From Mimachlamys varia (taxonomy: Eukaryota; Mollusca; Bivalvia; Pectinida; Pectinidae): 64,000 bases of DNA. The translations under genes and the position numbers were made by a program. This document shows, in pieces, positions 12,506-24,450 of the stretch. The stretch spans positions 35,448,001-35,512,000 of the forward strand of contig OX392538.1 in NCBI GenBank assembly GCA_947623455.1. Direction: 5' to 3'. Under the pieces are notes generated by a model, which was given only the letters and a program-made list of their open reading frames with translations, made no database searches and was not told the origin of the DNA. Within the stretch, counting starts at the first letter, position 1. Every line of letters begins with the position of its first letter.

Positions 12506-12617
12506 ATGAATGTAGACATCGCATGATGGTCGTAGCGTCTATTAGGTAGCCCCCACATAGGACACAGATAAGATGAGGATTCAGCTCTGATAGCTTCATT
12601 TTGGCCGTGGGCAACAT
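12506..12617 (-). CDS. bmi1: Polycomb RING finger protein, first coding exon
   Basis: On the minus strand, acceptor TATTTTCCAG at 12625-12627 is followed by seven untranslated bases and ATG at 12617. The 112 nt code [37 protein letters not shown] and one base (T) of the next codon, then a GTGAGT donor. ELNPHL-x-CVLCGGY-x-IDATTI-x-x-CLHS is the opening of the BMI1/MEL-18 RING finger; C18, C21, C34 and H36 are zinc ligands of its first half. These proteins form PRC1 with RING1-type E3 ligases and promote H2A monoubiquitination in the nucleus. The residue before CLHS is Arg, where Glu is usual. PCGF1, 3, 5 and 6 fit less well because they lack CVLCGGY. The split acceptor before the ATG implies at least one upstream untranslated exon. 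Downstream exons were not found in 1-12500. Confidence 0.88.
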
Positions 12618-12691
12618 CTTCTACCTGGAAAATACAATAATAAAAATCTTCAAATAATATACCGTATATGGTTACACTTTCATGTATAAAA

Positions 12692-12945
12692 AAATCAGAG
12701 AATACCAAAGCGTCAAACAAAAAAAACATGATCCGAACTCAAAATCCATTAAACTAGAGGCAAAATAGAAACAAGGGAAAGATTTACATGGAGACTTTCG
12801 TAAAAGCGTAAGAGAATAAGACCAGGTGTTCCGGAAGAGTAAGCGTCTTCTGTTTCATCGACGACACCCGCCTTGTAAATCTTGATAACATCCAAGTAAG
12901 CACCAATCCTCAAAATGAGAACTGAGTCACCATTGTCAAACACAA
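12692..12945 (-). repeat. Dispersed repeat D, reverse, near complete
   Basis: Complement blocks ATACCAAAGCGTC, CCGAACTCAAAATCCATTAA, AGACCAGGTGTTCCGGAAGA and TTTCATCGACGACACCCGCC are present, about 250 bp. It lies just upstream of the PCGF exon. Confidence 0.85.
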
Positions 12946-12993
12946 CAAGTAAGCAAACTAATGAGCAAACTCAAAAACGTTCATGGATAAAAC

Positions 12994-13067
12994 ATCTGTA
13001 TTCATTCTTATACCACAGTAGACCAAAATGATCTGTATTCATTCTTATACCACTGTAGACCAAAATG
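12994..13067 (+). repeat. 37 bp tandem duplication
   Basis: ATCTGTATTCATTCTTATAC then CACAGTAGACCAAAATG appears twice with one difference (CAC[A/T]GTAG). Confidence 0.85.
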
Positions 13068-13069
13068 GA

Positions 13070-14600
13070 CTCATCCAAATTAAATAGACAATGCATGGTT
13101 GAGTATACCTAAGGGTGAACTCGTTATTGTTTAAATATTTACATTTGCGCTGCAATTTTTCTATATGAATTTTAGAGGACGTCACGCAAATCGTTGGTAT
13201 TTTTTTTACTTTTTAATTTTGAGTTGATGTACATGCAAATACGCATTCGGAACAAGGGCTCAGCGTAGAGTCAGAGCAACCAGGTAGACAACCTTGACTA
13301 CGTTGTGATATTTTTAAACCTATTATCCCTAAAGTCACATTTAAATTTTACCGAACGGAAGTTTTGGTAAATCTTTTTTTTATAATTTCCGGGTAAATTA
13401 GTCAAGTAAAGTAAATATGCGTGTCTGTGCAGCTTTCCAACGAAACTATATATACATATATATATTTAAGCAATGAACGTTTTAGCAAATGGTTTAACAG
13501 TCCTATAACACACATTGCTATTGATGACAAACTTAATAAAGCCCGGTAGGTCTTAATCTTAGTTTGTCAGCAATAAAAGTATGTGTCATTACTTGTATTT
13601 ACATTTTGATAGAATTATGGTGCTTTATTTAGATATTTTGAACCGATTTGGAACAGCAAAATTAGTGCAGACAACAATGAAATAGATGACGTCATAATAG
13701 AGATTGATGACGTCACAATAGCAAATGCTTTATTGTCTTAGACACTGGGTGTTATATGTGTATGGTGGCAACTTGCTCTTAGCATTGTGTCCATGGGAAA
13801 AGGTGGAGCAAATATATATAGTTTATATATATATAGTGTGCGTGCTTTTTATTCATCTCGTTGCACAAAACATGAATAAAGTTTTCTCAACTTTTCACAT
13901 GAACGGTAGACATATTCATACCTACTTTAAAGAAAATAAATCCCCAGTGTATCTACTCGAACACAGTGTAACATAATATGTATTATGATACGAACCGTCA
14001 GTTGAAAAATCGTGCAAAGTCCCCGTGTACTCGAGTGCAAGTTGTTGTATATCAAAGATAAATACATAAATACAATATAAACTTGTAAATTATTCCTTCA
14101 AAATGCTCCCAGTTGTGTCCTAATACACACAAGTATATCATTTATGCTTCTCATAGAAAATGTTATTGTCAGACAGCTTAGAATGTATAAAAAATATATC
14201 CACGATATTGATGGATTATTTAAACAGCTGCAGATACCTCAAGGTATATTAACCCTTTCTCCACTTAAGGGTATAATGAAATCGTCCAGATCAATGCTTG
14301 GTATAGCTCATTGAAGTAACATAGGGGTGAAATATTATAATAAGCACATCCAAGTCTAACTTTTATATGTTAATTATGTTGCACAGAGTTGTATTGTCAG
14401 CAAATGTTTTAAGGGCTATTTATTACATTTTTTTATGACCGAAAATGATTTAATATTTGAACTTAAAGGAAGCATGTTATACATTCAGAAACATTTGAGT
14501 TCAACATAACATTATATTTACATAATCATTATATAGCAGGTGTATGGATGTTATCAAAATGTGAAACTAATAGCAGTTCCCCTTGAAATAAATATTTCCT
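13070..14600. other. Gene-free stretch with CRE pair
   Basis: Apart from the two CRE palindromes, no supported feature; TATATA runs near 13450 and 13815. Confidence 0.45.
13687..13715. promoter_or_regulatory. Paired CRE palindromes
   Basis: TGACGTCA at 13687-13694 and 13708-13715, 21 bases apart (two helical turns), both inside GATTGATGACGTCA/ATAGATGACGTCA contexts. No adjacent gene start is seen. Confidence 0.35.
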
Positions 14601-14601
14601 T

Positions 14602-14689
14602 TAACTCATTCAACCCTAAACAAACACTTGAAACCTTCCAACTCAAAGGTTAGAATAGTCTAACATGAAGTTTCAGGGGTGTATGAGTT
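14602..14689. mobile_element. Element G, copy 3
   Basis: AACTCATTCAACCCTAAACA and GTTTCAGGGGTGTATGAGTT are the inverted ends. Confidence 0.78.
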
Positions 14690-14879
14690 ACCCTTTCACC
14701 CTTTAGTTACTTAAATGGACTTTACCATCTACTAATCTGGTTGGGTCTACAATGGTGTGCAGGGGTTCAAGGACTAATAGTTCACACGTTATTGTCATAT
14801 CTGCATTTCCGGACAGCGACATGTCACGAAAAACTTTCTAACTCTTGACCTGTTTCAGTATGTATTTCCCCATAGACAC

Positions 14880-15345
14880 ATGCTATTCAACAGTTCATAT
14901 TGCAATGTTAACATGTCAAGATTGAAATGAAAATATGTGAAGATTCATATTACCTCAAATAAACATGTCTTAGTTTCACATTGCAATGTAAATATACCAA
15001 GATTCACATTTCATCATAGAAACATGTCATAGTTTCACATCGCAATGTAAATATATCAAGATTCACATTTCATCATAGAAACATGTCATAGTTTCACATT
15101 GCAATGAAATATATCAAGATTAACATTTCATCATAGAAACATGTCACAGTTTCACATTGCAATGTAAATATATAAAGATTCACATTTCATTATAGAAACA
15201 TGTCATAGTTTCACATTGCAATGTAAATATATCAATATTCACATTTCATCATAGAAGCATGTCATAGTTTCACATTGCAATGTAAATATATCAATATTCA
15301 CATTTCCCCGAAAATACATTTCATAGTTCACATTGCAGCAATATT
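14880..15345 (+). repeat. 59 bp minisatellite, about 8 copies
   Basis: Unit TTTCATCATAGAAACATGTC, ATAGTTTCACATTGCAATGT, AAATATATCAAGATTCACA. Period 59 (one 58); the outer units are diverged. No coding frame runs through it. Confidence 0.93.
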
Positions 15346-15478
15346 CATACGTGTAGTTTGTATTCTAGAATACCTGTTCAAATAAGACATGCTATTGTCC
15401 ACATCTCATTTTAAAATACCCAGACATTTGCCAAATCACCAAACCCCCTACGTTATATCATTAGCTTGCATTCCATAA

Positions 15479-15794
15479 CATCACGATTTCCAGGGGTTAC
15501 GATCACTTTCGCTCTCTATACTCCTGGAATATGTCTTTGCAAAACTGAATACTCCTTGTGCGCCAACCTATTGATAAGACAAGACTACTGGTTCGACCCT
15601 TTATACTTCAAAAGAATTTTGTGATCGCATAACGGTAAAAATGACAAGCTTTGAAGATGAGTGCAACTCCTTTGCATTTTTTAAAAGACAGGTATGCAGC
15701 CTAGCGATTGGTCAGGTTTTTTTTTACCTGAGCGTGCCTTCCGTTTTGCCATGACATATTACAGGGGTGTAGAGAGCGTAGGTGATCGTAACCT
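15479..15794 (+). mobile_element. M1 MITE, right end truncated
   Basis: CATCACGATTTCCAGGGGTT to GGTGATCGTAACC, with GCATAACGGTAAAAATGACA and GCCTAGCGATTGGTCAGG. The last ~20 bp of the right TIR are missing. Confidence 0.85.
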
Positions 15795-16181
15795 TTCATT
15801 CAGAAAGCAGACCAAATTGATGGAATCCTATATTAGAACTAACATCATTTTCCCTGATCCATGCAAAATAAAGGCTGTTGCAACTCCACACATGTTCCTA
15901 TCGTGACTACGAATAGTTAGACAAAATCCAATGATGATCATTTACACAGATAACCCAAACACGCTCTGTATTATTCAACACTATGTCTCTGTAAGACAAT
16001 TAGTCTCGCGTACAATGCATATTGAAGTGCTGTATTGGGATTGCTTGAATAATTAATAACAATGACATGCCTTGGCTTCTAAGGGAGACATTTGCCGGGG
16101 TACCACATGTGGTGCAAAAAAAATTCATACACTTCCGGGTCATTCGATGTCACTTCCGTATTTCAGTTTTTGGTGCAACTT

Positions 16182-16267
16182 AACTCATATATCCCCGAAA
16201 ACACATTTGAACTCTTCCAATTAAATGGTTAGACTATAACACGATGATATAACGGGTGTATGATTTA
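16182..16267. mobile_element. Element G, copy 4
   Basis: AACTCATATATCCCCGAAAA, TTTGAACTCTTCCAATTAAA and AACGGGTGTATGATT. Confidence 0.75.
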
Positions 16268-16286
16268 ATATCTTTTGTAGTGTTTA

Positions 16287-16515
16287 GGGCGCGGTGCCCG
16301 AGTGGTTAAATTGTCTCAACATTCTATCACTAGACCACCATCTCTGGGTTGAAAGTTCGAAACCCACGTGGGACAGTTGCTAGGTACTGACCTACTGTAG
16401 GTCGGTGGTTTCTCTCCGGGTAGCCCAGCTTTCCTATACCTCCAATACCTGGCACGTCCTTGATTGACCTTGACAGTTAATAGGCTGTAAAACAAATTAA
16501 ACCAAACCGAACCAA
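16287..16515 (+). mobile_element. tRNA-headed SINE (type A)
   Basis: A box GCGGTGCCCGAGTGGTTAAA, B box AAAGTTCGAAACCC, body GTAGGTCGGTGGTTTCTCTC, tail CACGTCCTTGATTGACC and TAATAGGCTGTAAAACAAAT. The head is Leu/Ser-tRNA-like, different from type B. Confidence 0.85.
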
Positions 16516-16519
16516 ATCC

Positions 16520-17100
16520 TAGTGTTCTTGTATCCAATAAATTTCTTGAGGTTTTACCCCCTTATAAGATTGCCAGAGCTGTACTCTCTCAAACACTGAT
16601 GTCTTTACCAACATTTTATATTACATAATACTGATGAACACCAACCCTCAAGCCCAACAGTGTCCAATTTCAACGGGACATTAATCTTTGTTCGTGAAGA
16701 TTTAAAAGCTTTGCAACAGGTGGTTGTTAACCCTCTTCTATCAGGAGAGTTCAAACACAGAATTTGCATCAAAGGGATCCGATAAAATGTCGCATGTATC
16801 GGTAGATTGAATGCCAATTTGGCAGATGTATCCCCAATGGATTAATTCCCTACCCACGACAAGAGGAAACAGATAATGTAATAGCAGTGTAAAAGCATGC
16901 GAACAGGTGCTCCGATTTGCTCAGTAACGAAAGCTCACAGTATCTGGGTATTGCATCATCGATTGAAAGACCATGTCTTTGAAGTACATTATTAAAAGCC
17001 TTGTGATTGGTCCGCCGTCCCTGGTGTAAACAACTGCAATTGCACTGCTGCATTGCATTCCGCCACGAGTCGGTGAAGAGGAAAAGGTCTATTGTCATAT
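16520..17100. other. Unique stretch with two consecutive minus ORFs
   Basis: ORFs at 16850-17098 (82 codons) and 16605-16817 (70 codons) are of ordinary composition and cysteine-containing but have no family match or convincing splice sites. Left unassigned. Confidence 0.3.
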
Positions 17101-17102
17101 AT

Positions 17103-17560
17103 GAATGCGCCTTTTCACATATTACTCAAACTCACACATGTAAATAATAGTCATTTGACATTGAGTTAAAAGACTGTTTTCAGTTATTTTTGTGTGTTTG
17201 AATTGAACAGTTCGCTTAAAATATACATACTATTTAACTGCGCCAATTCACATATAACTTAGTAAATCACATGTGTAAATAAGACAGTTGGTTGAGTTTG
17301 AGTCCAACGGCATCATTTCATTAAATGTGCGTTTGAACCAAATCACTTAACATATATATTATGTGGTTAAATGCGCCCATTTGCATATAACTCAAATGAC
17401 ACGTGTAAATAAGACAGTCGTTTGACATTGAGACAAAGATGAGTCAAGCGACACTGTTTTGGTTATATATGGGTGTTTGAATTAAATAAACAATTCGCTT
17501 AGCATATACAGTATACGTAAATGCGCCCATTCGCATATAACTCAACTCGCACCAGTCACA
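17103..17560 (+). repeat. ~140 bp tandem repeat, about 3.5 copies
   Basis: Each unit repeats ATGCGCCCATTCGCATATAA, CTCAAATGACACGTGTAAAT, AAGACAGTCGTTTGA and GTGTTTGAATTAAA with indels. Confidence 0.8.
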
Positions 17561-17999
17561 AAAACGGTCCTTTTTTATTAGTTAATTGACTGTTTTAATT
17601 ACAGATGTTTTTTTTTTAAATAAATAACCCGTTTAACAAAACCCTAAAAAAATCACGGATATTTCAGTGCAGGTAAGTAAGCTTAGACACAAATATTGCT
17701 CTCCTCACGCAAATGCAGAGGTACCTTGTCAATATCAAGCGCTATGTTTTAGCAACAGGTTGCATATCACTTCGTTACCACGTGTGTATCTGTTTGTATG
17801 CACGTGACGAAAATATGTTGATTACAAAATACATTTGATGGTCTATAAATAAAACTTTAAACGTTCAAAATAGAATACGAGCAGCTGTATATCAGCCAAC
17901 AAACCTCGTGTCTATTTCTCCATTAACACTTTCGTGCGAGAGTGTGGTTCGTTACCTACCGCAGAGAAAATTGTCTCCAAGTACACTAAACCGGAACAA

Positions 18000-18028
18000 G
18001 GGTTGCTGGCGCCCTCTAGTGTCAATAC
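18000..18028 (-). promoter_or_regulatory. CTCF-like motif
   Basis: On the minus strand ACACTAGAGGGCGCCAGCAA closely follows the CTCF core CCASNAGRKGGCRC. It lies in gene-free DNA between the PCGF exon and 28.7 kb. Confidence 0.4.
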
Positions 18029-18239
18029 AATCACAAGATTCACACAGACATATCATCAATAGAAGATGTTCTGTCTACAATAAGATAAAATGTACATCCG
18101 ACAATAACACCAGACGTGGATAGGCCCAGTTCCATAATTAATTATAATCAGTTTATATTTCTACATTCGCACACAAGTACACACATTGCGATACAAGGTC
18201 TTCACAACCACAACACAACCTGACCCAAAACACGGAGAC

Positions 18240-18830
18240 AATTTCTTCATCGGTCAGAAATTCCATCAATATAGCGTGCTCCCGTGCGCGTGATAGGCGC
18301 GAAGATCCATCAGTGGCGTTCCCCCGACAGGGGAGACGGTATGCCTGACAGGATGGGGTGTGTACGTGCCGTTGTGACGGCGGGATAAACTAGCCAGTCA
18401 ATCGGCTGGCATGACAATATCTAGTCCCACGTGTAACACCGTTCTCAGAGCTGGTTCCATATTCCGTAAAGTGGCTTGATGTATTTTCAAGTGAAAATTG
18501 CTCGCGGGGAGCCATGTAATTTGCTATGCTGTGAATGTTCCAAGATGACAGCGCAATAACGAACGATCTTTTTCGGAATCGATTACGAATGAAAAAGCTT
18601 TCAGGGCTAGGAGATTCCCCAGCCACATGAAGGAAAGCCTGTGATAGGGAACACGAGGCATGCACAAGTGGCTAAAAGCATGAAAAGGACGGACACTCAT
18701 AGCCTTGGCACCGGCCATAAACTGGACTCGCCATTGGAAGATCGTCGGCGGAAACTCTGGACGAGGAGATAACGAAAAAAAAGCGATTCCAATAAACTTG
18801 TCAGCAGAATAATTAACCATGCAAGGCATT
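18240..18830. other. Unique, GC-richer stretch without recognised exon
   Basis: It includes GTGCTCCCGTGCGCGTGATA, GTTCCCCCGACAGGGGAGAC and CCAGTCAATCGGCTGGCA, with several short inverted repeats (CCCCCGACAGGGG, GCCAGTCAATCGGCTGGC). Two overlapping minus-strand ORFs of about 90-100 codons are not convincing. It may be regulatory or a decayed element. Confidence 0.3.
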
Positions 18831-18875
18831 CATAAATTGATTTATTTTATATATTGATTAAGACATCGCCCTACA

Positions 18876-18908
18876 CCCCCCCCCCCTCCCCCCCCCCCCC
18901 CCCCCCCG
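18876..18908 (+). repeat. Poly-C tract
   Basis: About 32 bases of C with one T and one G. The minus strand could form a G-quadruplex. Sequencing length is likely unreliable. Confidence 0.9.
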
Positions 18909-19097
18909 CCCATCCCAGTTCAGCCTACTTGTCAAGTCCTATATAGTTACATCTTTCTGTTTAATATTTGCGGATTTTGACACAATCAATTACTGTCATT
19001 TCGTGAGGAGGAAAAACACGACCTGTCCACGTCACAGCTAGAAGCTGACGAGCTACATAAACATTAATATTGCTATGCTGTTATGTTTGTAAATACC

Positions 19098-19290
19098 GCA
19101 GTTTTCACTTTGAGGAAGCGGCATTCTTAGATATGATCTATATTTTAACGGTTGATAAAGCAGAAGACGGTAACCCTCCTGAGACACCTGACCTTCCTTT
19201 CTTGTACTTTTTGAAGGGTCTCAATGTAAATCAATTCAATAGATTTTGAGTTCAGATTATAGTTTTGTCAAAGTTTCGGTATGTTCTTTA
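19098..19290 (+). repeat. Dispersed repeat D, diverged
   Basis: AGTTTTCACTTTGAGGAAGC, GATAAAGCAGAAGACGGTAA, TTTGAAGGGTCTCAATGTAA and GATTTTGAGTTCAGATTATA keep the family order. Confidence 0.78.
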
Positions 19291-19994
19291 TTTTCCCTTT
19301 AAATTGTGTCATGAAAAATGCAAAGTCACTTAATGACCGAAAGTTTTCTATTGCATTCATCAGTCTATCGATGCCAACGGTAAAAACAAAACCAAGGACA
19401 TTGTACATGTCTTTATTTGATTTGTAAATACATGCTACCTTGAGAAGGACAGTTAATGCATTTATGAAATTAAGAATAATCTTCACCATTGTTACGCAAC
19501 AGCAAACACCACATTACGTTTGAATATGTATTGTTTGCTTTTGAACACGACTGCGTTCCGGTTTTTTTTGTCAGTGTTTATATATGCCATGCCAAGAAAA
19601 ACACCTAACGCACGAGAGCGCTTTCTAATAATTCGACGAAATTGCCTCTTGAGACGGTCCCCGTTTACAAAAGCCAAAATGCCTTTTAATGCAGTTTGAC
19701 CGCCTCCATCATCAGTCAAAATGTCAGCTTCATTGCCAATTAGGCCCCCCTCCCAATCACGGCCAATCTACTCTCCCTAGCTCGTCTGACTTATCAGCAT
19801 TGCACAGTCCATCCTGTTATCACTTGGCGAGGGATCCAAGCCTCCCTCGTAAATATACAAAATTAATGAACCATCCAGATATGTATTTGATAGAGTGGTT
19901 ATTAAAATATTTTCAAACTTGCTGCGGATTGTTTATCTTTCCTTCGCAGTTGGCAGTGTATCATGACACGTATGGCATATATGTGTATGGAGTG

Positions 19995-20329
19995 TACAAT
20001 ATATATCAAACTAAGTCTTATCAAATTACACGGAAATTGAAAAATTGTAACCGTGTTAGTGTAAATATAGAACGACAAAAAATAGAATAACAATTCTTTA
20101 TTTGGATAATCTCCCTTGTCATCGAATCAAATCAATGAAAGAATTTAATTGATGTATACAATATATATCAAACTTAGTCTTATCGAATGACACGGAAATT
20201 GAAAAATTGTTACAATTTTTTTCTTAGAAAGTGTAAATATAGAACGACTAAAAATAGAATAACAATTCTTTATTTGGTTAATCTCCCTTGTCATCGAATC
20301 AAATCAGTGAAAGAATTTAATTGATTCTG
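19995..20329 (+). repeat. ~160 bp tandem duplication
   Basis: TACAATATATATCAAACTAA to GAAAGAATTTAATTGAT occurs twice; the second copy has a short T-rich insertion. The 133-codon ORF ending here is not coding. Confidence 0.87.
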
Positions 20330-20838
20330 TGTCATTTTTACTGAAAGTCGTTTCCGGGTTTTATTTGCAATCCTGTTTCATTTCTTTTAACGTAAAACCG
20401 AGGTTCCGAGTACACGACAATATAAATTCACGCGTAATTCAAATCAATGATTCTGCCCTAAGATAGCCCCTGCGAGGCGGCAATAAAATCAGGAACGAAC
20501 GCGGTGCAGCGGATTCCGCAATTAACACAATTTTCACTGGTGAAGTGAAAACAAATTTAACTGAAGAAATAAATCTTGTCAGCTTGGTAATACCCTGCTG
20601 ACGCAATCATTGTAATGATTTGAAATGTGATAGCGGTTATTGCTGGGATATTACAGCCTCTTCCATCACCTTCACCACACAAAGCTCTCCTTCAAAAATT
20701 CCATAACATGTCCAACACGCTTAGCGAGTGCAATGATGTAAAGGAAACGCTTCAACAGGATACCCAAGTACTGCGACAGGCTACCTGAGCACAACCGTAT
20801 GCATATATTTGCATAGGTGTAGCGTGCTGCAAGAATGT

Positions 20839-21163
20839 CATCCTCAATACCAAGGGGTTACGCTCACCTACGCTCTCTACATCCCTGAAATATGTCATGA
20901 CAAAACTGAATGCGCCACCTTGTTGATGAGACAATAAGACTGGCTTGACTCTTTGATGTATATCAAAAGAATCCCGTGGTCACATAACGGCATACTTTGA
21001 CAAGCTTTGAAGTCGGTTGCGGCTCATTTGTAATATTCAAAGAACAGGCAAGCAGCCTAGCGATTGGTCAGGCTCTTGTTACCCGAGTATGCCCTCAATT
21101 TCGCAATGGCATATCCCATGGGTGTAGAGAGCGTAGGTGATCGTTACCATCGATATCGAGATG
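20839..21163 (+). mobile_element. M1 MITE, complete
   Basis: Ends CATCCTCAATACCAAGGGGT and CATCGATATCGAGATG; interior TTGATGTATATCAAAAG, GTCACATAACGGCA and GCCTAGCGATTGGTCAGG. Confidence 0.87.
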
Positions 21164-21294
21164 CAATGATGTAGAATCAATCTTTTCCATTGTTTTTTTT
21201 TGTTTATTTCGTAGGAACACGAGTACAACAGTATTTTTTATTTAATAACATAATCCAAGTAGCACGATATATAGATCCGTTGAAGTAACGTATC

Positions 21295-22200
21295 TGATAG
21301 CTTAAATCAGTCAACTGTTGTACTTCAATAGTTGATGCAGGTACTGTCATAGTTAATCTAGGTACTACGAGTCATGTACTGCGAGAGTTAGTTCAGTGAA
21401 AGTTATCAAACGTGTATACTGCTAGAGTAAAGTAATATTATGTAGTCATTAATGATCTGTCTGTCAACATATGGAAGTAGGGAGATTAATCCCTGTAAAA
21501 CTCTAAACCACTGGAGTCAACTCATATACCGTTAGAGTAAACTCATCCACTGCTAGAGTAAACTCGTGTACTGGAAGAGTAAGCCATTCTGCTCGAGATA
21601 ATTCATGTACTGCTTGAGTCAGTTCATGTACTACCAGTGTAAGCTCATGTTCTGCTAGAGTAAACTTGTGAACTGCTAGAGTAAACTCGTCTACTGCTAG
21701 AGTTAGTTCATATACTGCTTGAGTAAACTCAGGTTCTGCTAGAGTAAACTCATGAACTGCTAGAGTAAACTAATGTACTGCTAGAGTAAACTCATATACT
21801 GCTGGATTAAACTCATGTTCTGCTAGAGTAAACTCATGTTCTGCTAGAGTAAACTATGTACTGCTAGAGTAAACTATGTACTGCTAGAGTTTACTATGTA
21901 CTGCTAGAGTAAACTCATGAACTGCTAGAGTAAACTCATGAGCTGCTAGAGGACATGATTCATTGAAAGAGCAAGCTCAACAACTGTTAAAGTAAGCTTT
22001 CGCACTGCAAGTTTAATTCAGATGCTGCGTGATCGAAAACAAGAACTGTGCGATTACGAGAGAGTCCCTTCAGGTTTTACAGGAACTGCGAGAGCGTTCC
22101 CAGTGACTGAAATAATTAATTGAGAAATTGCAATAGTAAATTTAACCACTGCGATAGAAATTCCGGTAAAAAAAACAGGCACTGCGAGAATCGAGTCAGA
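21295..22200 (+). repeat. ~21 bp minisatellite CTGCTAGAGTAAACTCATGTA
   Basis: The core 21520-21960 has over 20 units of ACTGCTAGAGTAAACTCATG with point changes. Decayed units (ACTGCGAGAGTTAGTTCA, ACTGCGATAG) extend both sides. Confidence 0.92.
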
Positions 22201-23855
22201 TATATTTAGATGTATCAGCTATTTCAGTAATAATAGAGTATTGTAGACTATACCACGTTGTCATCTTGTATATATGTTCCATAACCAGAGTGTTAAAACA
22301 GAATATTCATTGCCACTTCTCTCTAAGAATATCAATTCATTTTTTAGCAACATTGCATGTCAAAAGCCCGAATGAAGAAATTAAACATGACATGCACACA
22401 AACTATCGACAAAGCCTTTACCAGAAACTCAACACAGTATCACGTACAACCTCTCGCAATACATCATCAAAACACTATTTCATTATTCATTACTGAAACC
22501 TACACAAAGCGTCATTCTAATTTAATTTCATTTAATGTCTGTTTCAACATTTACCCATGCATTTCAACATTATCTAATGTATGAACCCACATTGCATTGT
22601 TTGTCAGCAAACGTGTGCATTTTACAATAAATGTCTGCTCTAGAATAAATAAATGCATGTCATGGTTTTTTTTTTTCTTGTATGAAAATGCAATACAGTA
22701 AATAAAAGCATGTATACGTGCGTTTTATGTTCGTCATGAATTACATGTATTATGATATATATATTTGTACTTTTCATTCATTGAAAGGGTTTGAAATACA
22801 AATTTATTACACCAGCAAAGGGTGGCTAATACAAAGAAATCCTTTACGTAAAATACCATTTTAACTGATGATGGAATTAATTTACACGTGCCTATTGACC
22901 TCAAGCCGTATTGATGTATACGCATGCGCAGATTATTTTATGTTTGGAAAAAGTGCGCTCTTAAAGAGTGCATTGTTGTTTAAATGAACATATCGTATAT
23001 TTTCTAACAGCCAGGTGTTCTGGCAGTACTTATTTTACAGTGAAATCAAATTTTGAAATTGCCAATTTTTTGTGTACAATTTAGTATTTGAATTAAATAT
23101 TTGCATTTTTTTCAAGAAAATACTAAATTGTTATCATATCTATCTCGCCCCAAGATTCCTTAAGATAAAATTTACTTTACTCTTGCATGATAATTTTTTG
23201 GCGTTCATGCATTCAATAGTGTTCTGAGTTCTCATCTCGTAAACATTCTATAGGTGGAGATAACTCCGTCAAAGACCGGAGGGTTTATCAAAAGAAATAA
23301 TCTTAACATATTGGTAGTGTTTATGAAGCGCAATTTCGTTAGATACCTCAGCGAATCCGAAGGAGGGCACAAATTAATCGATATTGAGTCAATTTAAAAG
23401 ATGTAAAATAAAGTCCCGTGCATCGATGAAACGAGCGATCGTTTAAACGATATTTTACAGCTCGAGATAAAGAGTGTTGCTATTCTAATGATACCTCAAT
23501 GAATAATTGATTCACTCGTTACGAGAAAACTTATGCCGTTGGGCAGTACATAGAAATTTGTTCAGATCGTTACCAAGTTATTCGGAAAGAAAATTACTAT
23601 GTCCTTTGGGCAAATGTCGTTGAGCTTGTTAAAGATGCCGTTGTATATTGCCACCAAACGGTAAAGCATTGCCAATCATTAGTCGTGTGTTCGGTAAGGT
23701 CATACAATGCCGTTAGAGATATAAACAGAAAAAAAAAAATCAAGCATATTTGAATCTTTTCAACATGCACAACGTATTGTAAGAAATGGATGTTCATGAT
23801 TCTCATAATCTCTAATATCAGTATGACTGCTGACGGTATATGAGAAAATATACTT
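22200..23855. other. AT-rich sequence, nothing recognised
   Basis: Several 60-76 codon ORFs, none with domain or splice support. Confidence 0.45.
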
Positions 23856-23856
23856 T

Positions 23857-24095
23857 AGTTCTCACTTTGAGAACGTGACATTTCCTGGATATGACCAAGA
23901 TTTACATTTCAGGTGTCGTTGATGAAATAGAAGACGGTTACACTTCTGAAACACTGATTGAGAAAACTGCCTTAGTTATCACTTTGAGGACGTGACATTT
24001 ACTTGGATGTGATAAGGATTGACATTGCAGGTGTCGTCGATAAAGCAGAAGACGGTTACACTTCAGAAACACCTGGTCTTATTATATTGTAATTT
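23857..24095 (+). repeat. Dispersed repeat D, 5' half in tandem
   Basis: CTCACTTTGAGAACGTGACA through AGAAGACGGTTACACTTCTG is followed by a second copy ATCACTTTGAGGACGTGACA through GTTACACTTCAGAAACACCT, a head-to-tail duplication of the 5' half. Confidence 0.85.
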
Positions 24096-24237
24096 TTCAA
24101 TGGTTTCAACGCCGTAAGATGTATTAATGATAAAAGAAATGAAACATACCTAGCATTTTTATATCCTATGGCAGATGAAGAACGTTATTTATAACTCCTA
24201 ATATGCTAGTATGCTTTATTAGTTGTAATTGAGAAAA

Positions 24238-24450
24238 ATGCCCCAGTTCTCACTTTGAGGAGGTAACATTCACTTGTGAAGTGATCCTTACAATGCAGGT
24301 GTCGTCGATGAAGCAGAAAACGAATACTCTTCCGTAACACCTGGTTTTATTATCTTTTTCAGGGGTGTTCAATCTTTCCTTTATTCAGTTTCCCTCTGGT
24401 TTAATCGACTTTAAATTCGGATTATGGTTTTGCTAACGCTTCAGTGTTCT
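24238..24450 (+). repeat. Dispersed repeat D
   Basis: CAGTTCTCACTTTGAGGAGG, GTGTCGTCGATGAAGCAGAA, TCCGTAACACCTGGTTTTAT and TTCGGATTATGGTTTTGC. Confidence 0.83.

Noticed and set aside
19689..20090. 133-codon plus-strand ORF
   Set aside because: It runs into a 160 bp tandem duplication, has overlapping ORFs on the other strand and no recognisable domain.
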